Shown here in pieces: positions 47,801-58,194 of a stretch of 64,000 nt of DNA (its first letter is position 1; every line of letters starts with the position of its first letter). Origin of the DNA: Terebella lapidaria (Eukaryota; Annelida; Polychaeta; Terebellida; Terebellidae); contig OX424555.1 of the NCBI GenBank assembly GCA_949152475.1, forward strand, positions 59,935,977-59,999,976. The letters are read 5' to 3'. The position numbers were made by a program, and so were the translations under genes. The notes below the pieces were generated by a model. The model had not been told where the DNA came from, searched no databases, and saw only the letters and a program-made list of their open reading frames with translations.

Positions 47801-50800
47801 ATTTTGATTATGCCAATAAGAAACGTAGAATACAACATTTTGCAATAGAAACAAAGCCCGACCAAATAGTTTATCCGAAGACACACTGGCGTCATCAGGG
47901 GCAGACAGTGTGTTAAATGTAGTTGTTTCTACTGTACACCTGATGGAATTAGTATACAACTGCCCAACAACCTATGAAAACAATTTAAAAATCCGAAACT
48001 AACCCCATGGAATAGATACATGACAAGTACAAAAGTACCCAATCACAAGCCAGAAGGCTACTGAGCTGATGGTATCCTCGGGGACAGATTAAACGTCCGC
48101 CAGCAGTGACACCGACTCAGTGGTATGAATGTAAGTATCAATCTATTACCACCAATACAATCAGATTTTGATTATGCCAATAAGAAACGTAGAATACAAC
48201 ATTTTGCAATAGAAACAAAGCCCGACCAAATAGTTTATCCGAAGACACACTGGCGTCATCAGGGGCAGACAGTGTGTTAAATGTAGATGTTTCTACTGTA
48301 CACCTGATGGAATTAGTATACAACTGCCCAACAACCTATGAAAACAATTTAAAAATCCGAAACTAACCCCATGGAATAGATACATGACAAGTACAAAAGT
48401 ACCCAATCACAAGCCAGAAGGCTACTGAGCTGATGGTATCCTCGGGGACAGATTAAACGTCCGCCAGCAGTGACACCGACTCAGTGGTATGAATGTAAGT
48501 ATCAATCTATTACCACCAATACAATCAGATTTTGATTATGCCAATAAGAAACGTAGAATACAACATTTTGCAATAGAAACAAAGCCCGACCAAATAGTTT
48601 ATCCGAAGACACACTGGCGTCATCAGGGGCAGACAGTGTGTTAAATGTAGTTGTTTCTACTGTACACCTGATGGAATTAGTATACAACTGCCCAACAACC
48701 TATGAAAACAATTTAAAAATCCGAAACTAACCCCATGGAATAGATACATGACAAGTACAAAAGTACCCAATCACAAGCCAGAAGGCTACTGAGCTGATGG
48801 TATCCTCGGGGACAGATTAAACGTCCGCCAGCAGTGACACCGACTCAGTGGTATGAATGTAAGTATCAATCTATTACCACCAATACAATCAGATTTTGAT
48901 TATGCCAATAAGAAACGTAGAATACAACATTTTGCAATAGAAACAAAGCCCGACCAAATAGTTTATCCGAAGACACACTGGCGTCATCAGGGGCAGACAG
49001 TGTGTTAAATGTAGTTGTTTCTACTGTACACCTGATGGAATTAGTATACAACTGCCCAACAACCTATGAAAACAATTTAAAAATCCGAAACTAACCCCAT
49101 GGAATAGATACATGACAAGTACAAAAGTACCCAATCACAAGCCAGAAGGCTACTGAGCTGATGGTATCCTCGGGGACAGATTAAACGTCCGCCAGCAGTG
49201 ACACCGACTCAGTGGTATGAATGTAAGTATCTATCTATTACCACCAATACAATCAGATTCTGATTATGCCAATAAGAAACGTAGAATACAACATTTTGCA
49301 ATAGAAACAAAGCCCGACCAAATAGTTTATCCGAAGACACACTGGCGTCATCAGGGGCAGACAGTGTGTTAAATGTAGTTGTTTCTACTGTACACCTGAT
49401 GGAATTAGTATACAACTGCCCAACAACCTATGAAAACAATTTAAAAATCCGAAACTAACCCCATGGAATAGATACATGACAAGTACAAAAGTACCCAATC
49501 ACAAGCCAGAAGGCTACTGAGCTGATGGTATCCTCGGGGACAGATTAAACGTCCGCCAGCAGTGACATCGACTCAGTGGTATGAATGTAAGTATCAATCT
49601 ATTACCACCAATACAATCAGATTTTGATTATGCCAATAAGAAACGTAGAATACAACATTTTGCAATAGAAACAAAGCCCGACCAAATAGTTTATCCGAAG
49701 ACACACTGGCGTCATCAGGGGCAGACAGTGTGTTAAATGTAGTTGTTTCTACTGTACACCTGATGGAATTAGTATACAACTGCCCAACAACCTATGAAAA
49801 CAATTTAAAAATCCGAAACTAACCCCATGGAATAGATACATGACAAGTACAAAAGTACCCAATCACAAGCCAGAAGGCTACTGAGCTGATGGTATCCTCG
49901 GGGACAGATTAAACGTCCGCCAGCAGTGACACCGACTCAGTGGTATGAATGTAAGTATCAATCTATTACCACCAATACAATCAGATTTTGATTATGCCAA
50001 TAAGAAACGTAGAATACAACATTTTGCAATAGAAACAAAGCCCGACCAAATAGTTTATCCGAAGACACACTGGCGTCATCAGGGGCAGACAGTGTGTTAA
50101 ATGTAGTTGTTTCTACTGTACACCTGATGGAATTAGTATACAACTGCCCAACAACCTATGAAAACAATTTAAAAATCCGAAACTAACCCCATGGAATAGA
50201 TACATGACAAGTACAAAAGTACCCAATCACAAGCCAGAAGGCTACTGAGCTGATGGTATCCTCGGGGACAGATTAAACGTCCGCCAGCAGTGACACCGAC
50301 TCAGTGGTATGAATGTAAGTATCAATCTATTACCACCAATACAATCAGATTTTGATTATGCCAATAAGAAACGTAGAATACAACATTTTGCAATAGAAAC
50401 AAAGCCCGACCAAATAGTTTATCCGAAGACACACTGGCGTCATCAGGGGCAGACAGTGTGTTAAATGTAGTTGTTTCTACTGTACACCTGATGGAATTAG
50501 TATACAACTGCCCAACAACCTATGAAAACAATTTAAAAATCCGAAACTAACCCCATGGAATAGATACATGACAAGTACAAAAGTACCCAATCACAAGCCA
50601 GAAGGCTACTGAGCTGATGGTATCCTCGGGGACAGATTAAACGTCCGCCAGCAGTGACACCGACTCAGTGGTATGAATGTAAGTATCAATCTATTACCAC
50701 CAATACAATCAGATTTTGATTATGCCAATAAGAAACGTAGAATACAACATTTTGCAATAGAAACAAAGCCCGACCAAATAGTTTATCCGAAGACACACTG

Positions 50801-53800
50801 GCGTCATCAGGGGCAGACAGTGTGTTAAATGTAGTTGTTTCTACTGTACACCTGATGGAATTAGTATACAACTGCCCAACAACCTATGAAAACAATTTAA
50901 AAATCCGAAACTAACCCCATGGAATAGATACATGACAAGTACAAAAGTACCCAATCACAAGCCAGAAGGCTACTGAGCTGATGGTATCCTCGGGGACAGA
51001 TTAAACGTCCGCCAGCAGTGACACCGACTCAGTGGTATGAATGTAAGTATCAATCTATTACCACCAATACAATCAGATTTTGATTATGCCAATAAGAAAC
51101 GTAGAATACAACATTTTGCAATAGAAACAAAGCCCGACCAAATAGTTTATCCGAAGACACACTGGCGTCATCAGGGGCAGACAGTGTGTTAAATGTAGTT
51201 GTTTCTACTGTACACCTGATGGAATTAGTATACAACTGCCCAACAACCTATGAAAACAATTTAAAAATCCGAAACTAACCCCATGGAATAGATACATGAC
51301 AAGTACAAAAGTACCCAATCACAAGCCAGAAGGCTACTGAGCTGATGGTATCCTCGGGGACAGATTAAACGTCCGCCAGCAGTGACACCGACTCAGTGGT
51401 ATGAATGTAAGTATCAATCTATTACCACCAATACAATCAGATTTTGATTATGCCAATAAGAAACGTAGAATACAACATTTTGCAATAGAAACAAAGCCCG
51501 ACCAAATAGTTTATCCGAAGACACACTGGCGTCATCAGGGGCAGACAGTGTGTTAAATGTAGTTGTTTCTACTGTACACCTGATGGAATTAGTATACAAC
51601 TGCCCAACAACCTATGAAAACAATTTAAAAATCCGAAACTAACCCCATGGAATAGATACATGACAAGTACAAAAGTACCCAATCACAAGCCAGAAGGCTA
51701 CTGAGCTGATGGTATCCTCGGGGACAGATTAAACGTCCGCCAGCAGTGACACCGACTCAGTGGTATGAATGTAAGTATCAATCTATTACCACCAATACAA
51801 TCAGATTTTGATTATGCCAATAAGAAACGTAGAATACAACATTTTGCAATAGAAACAAAGCCCGACCAAATAGTTTATCCGAAGACACACTGGCGTCATC
51901 AGGGGCAGACAGTGTGTTAAATGTAGTTGTTTCTACTGTACACCTGATGGAATTAGTATACAACTGCCCAACAACCTATGAAAACAATTTAAAAATCCGA
52001 AACTAACCCCATGGAATAGATACATGACAAGTACAAAAGTACCCAATCACAAGCCAGAAGGCTACTGAGCTGATGGTATCCTCGGGGACAGATTAAACGT
52101 CCGCCAGCAGTGACACCGACTCAGTGGTATGAATGTAAGTATCAATCTATTACCACCAATACAATCAGATTTTGATTATGCCAATAAGAAACGTAGAATA
52201 CAACATTTTGCAATAGAAACAAAGCCCGACCAAATAGTTTATCCGAAGACACACTGGCGTCATCAGGGGCAGACAGTGTGTTAAATGTAGATGTTTCTAC
52301 TGTACACCTGATGGAATTAGTATACAACTGCCCAACAACCTATGAAAACAATTTAAAAATCCGAAACTAACCCCATGGAATAGATACATGACAAGTACAA
52401 AAGTACCCAATCACAAGCCAGAAGGCTACTGAGCTGATGGTATCCTCGGGGACAGATTAAACGTCCGCCAGCAGTGACACCGACTCAGTGGTATGAATGT
52501 AAGTATCAATCTATTACCACCAATACAATCAGATTTTGATTATGCCAATAAGAAACGTAGAATACAACATTTTGCAATAGAAACAAAGCCCGACCAAATA
52601 GTTTATCCGAAGACACACTGGCGTCATCAGGGGCAGACAGTGTGTTAAATGTAGTTGTTTCTACTGTACACCTGATGGAATTAGTATACAACTGCCCAAC
52701 AACCTATGAAAACAATTTAAAAATCCGAAACTAACCCCATGGAATAGATACATGACAAGTACAAAAGTACCCAATCACAAGCCAGAAGGCTACTGAGCTG
52801 ATGGTATCCTCGGGGACAGATTAAACGTCCGCCAGCAGTGACACCGACTCAGTGGTATGAATGTAAGTATCAATCTATTACCACCAATACAATCAGATTT
52901 TGATTATGCCAATAAGAAACGTAGAATACAACATTTTGCAATAGAAACAAAGCCCGACCAAATAGTTTATCCGAAGACACACTGGCGTCATCAGGGGCAG
53001 ACAGTGTGTTAAATGTAGTTGTTTCTACTGTACACCTGATGGAATTAGTATACAACTGCCCAACAACCTATGAAAACAATTTAAAAATCCGAAACTAACC
53101 CCATGGAATAGATACATGACAAGTACAAAAGTACCCAATCACAAGCCAGAAGGCTACTGAGCTGATGGTATCCTCGGGGACAGATTAAACGTCCGCCAGC
53201 AGTGACACCGACTCAGTGGTATGAATGTAAGTATCAATCTATTACCACCAATACAATCAGATTTTGATTATGCCAATAAGAAACGTAGAATACAACATTT
53301 TGCAATAGAAACAAAGCCCGACCAAATAGTTTATCCGAAGACACACTGGCGTCATCAGGGGCAGACAGTGTGTTAAATGTAGATGTTTCTACTGTACACC
53401 TGATGGAATTAGTATACAACTGCCCAACAACCTATGAAAACAATTTAAAAATCCGAAACTAACCCCATGGAATAGATACATGACAAGTACAAAAGTACCC
53501 AATCACAAGCCAGAAGGCTACTGAGCTGATGGTATCCTCGGGGACAGATTAAACGTCCGCCAGCAGTGACACCGACTCAGTGGTATGAATGTAAGTATCA
53601 ATCTATTACCACCAATACAATCAGATTTTGATTATGCCAATAAGAAACGTAGAATACAACATTTTGCAATAGAAACAAAGCCCGACCAAATAGTTTATCC
53701 GAAGACACACTGGCGTCATCAGGGGCAGACAGTGTGTTAAATGTAGATGTTTCTACTGTACACCTGATGGAATTAGTATACAACTGCCCAACAACCTATG

Positions 53801-56168
53801 AAAACAATTTAAAAATCCGAAACTAACCCCATGGAATAGATACATGACAAGTACAAAAGTACCCAATCACAAGCCAGAAGGCTACTGAGCTGATGGTATC
53901 CTCGGGGACAGATTAAACGTCCGCCAGCAGTGACACCGACTCAGTGGTATGAATGTAAGTATCAATCTATTACCACCAATACAATCAGATTTTGATTATG
54001 CCAATAAGAAACGTAGAATACAACATTTTGCAATAGAAACAAAGCCCGACCAAATAGTTTATCCGAAGACACACTGGCGTCATCAGGGGCAGACAGTGTG
54101 TTAAATGTAGTTGTTTCTACTGTACACCTGATGGAATTAGTATACAACTGCCCAACAACCTATGAAAACAATTTAAAAATCCGAAACTAACCCCATGGAA
54201 TAGATACATGACAAGTACAAAAGTACCCAATCACAAGCCAGAAGGCTACTGAGCTGATGGTATCCTCGGGGACAGATTAAACGTCCGCCAGCAGTGACAC
54301 CGACTCAGTGGTATGAATGTAAGTATCAATCTATTACCACCAATACAATCAGATTTTGATTATGCCAATAAGAAACGTAGAATACAACATTTTGCAATAG
54401 AAACAAAGCCCGACCAAATAGTTTATCCGAAGACACACTGGCGTCATCAGGGGCAGACAGTGTGTTAAATGTAGTTGTTTCTACTGTACACCTGATGGAA
54501 TTAGTATACAACTGCCCAACAACCTATGAAAACAATTTAAAAATCCGAAACTAACCCCATGGAATAGATACATGACAAGTACAAAAGTACCCAATCACAA
54601 GCCAGAAGGCTACTGAGCTGATGGTATCCTCGGGGACAGATTAAACGTCCGCCAGCAGTGACACCGACTCAGTGGTATGAATGTAAGTATCAATCTATTA
54701 CCACCAATACAATCAGATTTTGATTATGCCAATAAGAAACGTAGAATACAACATTTTGCAATAGAAACAAAGCCCGACCAAATAGTTTATCCGAAGACAC
54801 ACTGGCGTCATCAGGGGCAGACAGTGTGTTAAATGTAGTTGTTTCTACTGTACACCTGATGGAATTAGTATACAACTGCCCAACAACCTATGAAAACAAT
54901 TTAAAAATCCGAAACTAACCCCATGGAATAGATACATGACAAGTACAAAAGTACCCAATCACAAGCCAGAAGGCTACTGAGCTGATGGTATCATCGGGGA
55001 CAGATTAAACGTCCGCCAGCAGTGACACCGACTCAGTGGTATGAATGTAAGTATCAATCTATTACCACCAATACAATCAGATTTTGATTATGCCAATAAG
55101 AAACGTAGAATACAACATTTTGCAATAGAAACAAAGCCCGACCAAATAGTTTATCCGAAGACACACTGGCGTCATCAGGGGCAGACAGTGTGTTAAATGT
55201 AGTTGTTTCTACTGTACACCTGATGGAATTAGTATACAACTGCCCAACAACCTATGAAAACAATTTAAAAATCCGAAACTAACCCCATGGAATAGATACA
55301 TGACAAGTACAAAAGTACCCAATCACAAGCCAGAAGGCTACTGAGCTGATGGTATCCTCGGGGACAGATTAAACGTCCGCCAGCAGTGACACCGACTCAG
55401 TGGTATGAATGTAAGTATCAATCTATTACCACCAATACAATCAGATTTTGATTATGCCAATAAGAAACGTAGAATACAACATTTTGCAATAGAAACAAAG
55501 CCCGACCAAATAGTTTATCCGAAGACACACTGGCGTCATCAGGGGCAGACAGTGTGTTAAATGTAGTTGTTTCTACTGTACACCTGATGGAATTAGTATA
55601 CAACTGCCCAACAACCTATGAAAACAATTTAAAAATCCGAAACTAACCCCATGGAATAGATACATGACAAGTACAAAAGTACCCAATCACAAGCCAGAAG
55701 GCTACTGAGCTGATGGTATCCTCGGGGACAGATTAAACGTCCGCCAGCAGTGACACCGACTCAGTGGTATGAATGTAAGTCTCAATCTATTACCACCAAT
55801 ACAATCAGATTTTGATTATGCCAATAAGAAACGTAGAATACAACATTTTGCAATAGAAACAAAGCCCGACCAAATAGTTTATCCGAAGACACACTGGCGT
55901 CATCAGGGGCAGACAGTGTGTTAAATGTAGTTGTTTCTACTGTACACCTGATGGAATTAGTATACAACTGCCCAACAACCTATGAAAACAATTTAAAAAT
56001 CCGAAACTAACCCCATGGAATAGATACATGACAAGTACAAAAGTACCCAATCACAAGCCAGAAGGCTACTGAGCTGATGGTATCCTCGGGGACAGATCCT
56101 CGGGGATCCTAGGGGACAGATTAAACGTCCGCCAGCAGTGACACCGACTCAGTGGTATGAATGTAAGT
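44853..56168. repeat. 364-bp satellite, 31 nearly identical tandem copies
   Basis: Period is exactly 364 bp. Units begin at ATGTAAGTATCAATCTATTA: 44853, 45217, 45581 and so on to 55773. Copies differ by only a handful of single-base variants. Examples are ATTCTGATT for ATTTTGATT in copies 2 and 13, ACATCGACTC for ACACCGACTC at the end of copies 2 and 13, and GTAGATG for GTAGTTG in copies 10, 21, 24 and 25. Copy 31 carries an insertion of about 24 bp near 56096-56119 (CCTCGGGGATCCTAGGGGAC). Left and right edges both fall at the ATGTAAGTAT point. Each unit can encode a 61-residue frame on -, but related diverged copies do not preserve it selectively (see rejected items). The near-perfect identity implies recent amplification or strong homogenisation. 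Confidence 0.97.
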
Positions 56169-56275
56169 ATATGGTATACCATATATATGGTATACCATAC
56201 CATATGGTATGGTACCATATACCATATACCATACCATATGGTATGGTATCCATACCATACCATATATGTGTATGG
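56162..56275. repeat. palindromic AT-rich block (TATGGTATACCATA type) at the satellite edge
   Basis: From the last ATGTAAGTAT of the array the sequence passes into about 110 bp of overlapping perfect palindromes (ATGGTATACCAT, ATACCATATGGTAT, GGTACC), ending around TATATGTGTATGG. It can fold into cruciforms over most of its length. Confidence 0.9.
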
Positions 56276-56699
56276 AATTTAACGAGAGCATTATTTATTT
56301 ATGCCTATCGCTGCCTGTGAGTACAGTAATCTGTTACGAGAAATTGGCCTCGGTATGTCAGTTTCCATTAACTGTTTTGTCCATTTTGTAAGTCCACTTG
56401 AGACAGGGATATATCATGCAATAGTGCTAATAGTGTCATTTATGCATTCGTTTTATTAGATATGACTTGATCCAACAATTTGTTGAGAAACCCAAATGTT
56501 TTGCATTCACCCACTAATCTGTTTCGATGGATACTTTAATTCTAGCACTTTGCAGGAAATTATAATCGTAATATCTTCATTTCAGTAATGGACTGAAACC
56601 AGCTTGAATTTTGTCTATTGACTAATATAAACAAGAGTAAAAAAATAAAATTAGCACGACGGCTAAGAAAGGGTACGGACAATGGATGTTTTATATTTT
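56276..56699. other. anonymous DNA
   Basis: No gene or clear repeat family recognised between the palindromic block and the next minisatellite array. Confidence 0.5.
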
Positions 56700-57240
56700 G
56701 GACGTTAGCTATTTTGTCCCGTGACCTTGAAAATTAGGTCACTGGTTAAATTTAAAGTCACGAGAATATTCAACATATATCATTTCCTGTATGTCCACAA
56801 TTGATTGCTAAGCTGTAAATTCAATAATAAGAGAGATAATAACAATTTTGTCCTGTGACTTTGAAAATGAAGCAAATGTCAAATTAAAGGGTATCAGAAT
56901 ATTTGGCATATATCATGTCCTGTATGTCCAGAATCGATTCTCAAGTTGGAAAGTCGATAATAAACGAGACATTAGCCATTTTGTCCTGTGACCTTCAAAA
57001 TGAGGTCAAAGGTGAAATTCAAGGTCATGACATCATTCAGCATATTTCATTTCCTATATGTTCACAATTGATTCCTAAGCAATAAAGTTGATAATAATCG
57101 AGATATTATCCATTTTGTGCTTTGACTTTGAAGATAAGATCAAAGGTCAAAATCAAGGTTATCAGATGTACAGCGTATATCATTTCCAATATGTTCGCAA
57201 TTGATTCCTAATCTCAATATTAAGTGAGATATTAGGAATA
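56700..57240. repeat. AGGTCA-rich minisatellite array C (inverted orientation)
   Basis: Four to five units of the family seen at 21121-22640, reverse-complemented: GACCTTGAAAATTAGGTCA, CATATATCATTTCCTGTATG, TCCACAATTGATTCCTAAGC, GATAATAA. Its right edge (57200-57280) is the reverse complement of 21125-21205, which shows that the family has a defined non-tandem border with AGGTTAAATTCTCC. Confidence 0.88.
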
Positions 57241-57484
57241 ATTAGTCCCATTATGAAGCATAGGAGAATTTAACCTGGGAGAGTTCCATCTGGCCCAAAT
57301 TTGGGCCAAAATGACCCACTTCGTGCGATTCAAGGTAACGGAACTTGGCTCTCTACCATACAGCCATTTTCGAATTTGTAATGTTTAAAGTTTAAGTGAA
57401 ACATGTCTGAAGTTAGACCCTTTGTAATCAGTACATGTGACGTCACAAGGTTAATGGCAGGTTAATTATCCAATTAACCAAACA
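57241..57484. repeat. border segment of the AGGTCA repeat family
   Basis: Contains TGGCCCAAATTTGGGCCA, itself an 18-bp palindrome at about 57292-57309, and AGGAGAATTTAACCTGGGAG. These correspond in inverted order to 20610-20650 and 21123-21150. Beyond about 57330 I see nothing recognisable. Confidence 0.6.
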
Positions 57485-57498
57485 ATCAATTGAGCTTC

Positions 57499-57610
57499 AA
57501 TAAATATATAAGTAGCTATCAGTGGATAGCTACCTATATATTTATTATACCAATTATACCAATAAATATATAGGTAGCTATCAGTGGATAGCTACCTATA
57601 TATTTATTGG
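57499..57610. repeat. two tandem near-perfect hairpins
   Basis: 57559-57610 is a perfect palindrome with 24-bp arms and a 4-nt AGTG loop. 57499-57546 is a second copy of the same hairpin with one mismatch. They are separated by a short ATACCAATTATA spacer. Arms include TATATAGGTAGCTATC. It lies next to the outer edge of the BEL/Pao LTR. A further short palindrome (ATGGTTACG-CAG-CGTAACCAT) is at 57622-57642. Confidence 0.92.
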
Positions 57611-57677
57611 TTGCCAAAGTCATGGTTACGCAGCGTAACCATCAGTACAGCAGCAGGGGCGTGGTATGGTTAAGCAC

Positions 57678-58194
57678 TGTAATCATAAGCAGTGAAAAGG
57701 TTACAAAATATATATCTCACGTTGTAGATGCACACTCAAGGCCACTGGTGGTGTTTCACAGGTTTATTCGAATACCGTATACGACTGTTCCCCAGCGGGC
57801 CATGAATGTCCAAGGTGTTGATTTCACAATGTAGATACAACCTTCGTATTTTCGCAATTTATCAAGTTTATGGGCACAAAAACTAAAGGACAAAAATCCG
57901 CGATGCCGCCATTTTCGATCATCACTAAAACCCGACAACAAAATTAGGCGCTGTAGAATTTACCGTGCTACCTCGTCTTTTACGTACAAGAAAAGTATTG
58001 CGTGAATCACGAAACTAAATTATTGCTCCACTTCTTCAACATGGCTCCTCTAAAATTGGGTACAATTTTACATTACAATATGTTCACCTTAAAAGGAATG
58101 TATGAAACCTTGCACCATCATGTTTACAATGTAGACCTAGTTTACTACACAAGATAGTTGAACAAGGCTCCTCGACTGGGATTCCCGGTCAACA
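57678..58194 (-). mobile_element. probable 3' LTR of the BEL/Pao element
   Basis: On - the segment would begin TGTTGACCGGGAATCCCAGT at 58194, directly overlapping the end of the pol frame (the stop TGA is inside it). It would end GATTACA at 57678, obeying the TG..CA rule. It contains an AATAAA at 57768-57763 on -. The matching 5' LTR is not in the window, so the limits rest on TG..CA ends, position and the poly(A) signal. Confidence 0.6.

Noticed and set aside
44862..56000. A 61-codon frame on - present in every satellite unit, as a possible amplified peptide gene
   Set aside because: It is conserved only because the DNA is. In the diverged copy at 20163-20348, about 10 residues change over roughly 17 base changes, close to neutral expectation. 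The copy at 11050-11258 is frameshifted. There is no signal peptide or known motif.
44853..56168. Regular repeats as a CRISPR array
   Set aside because: The repeat unit is 364 bp with no unique spacers, in animal DNA with introns and no Cas genes.
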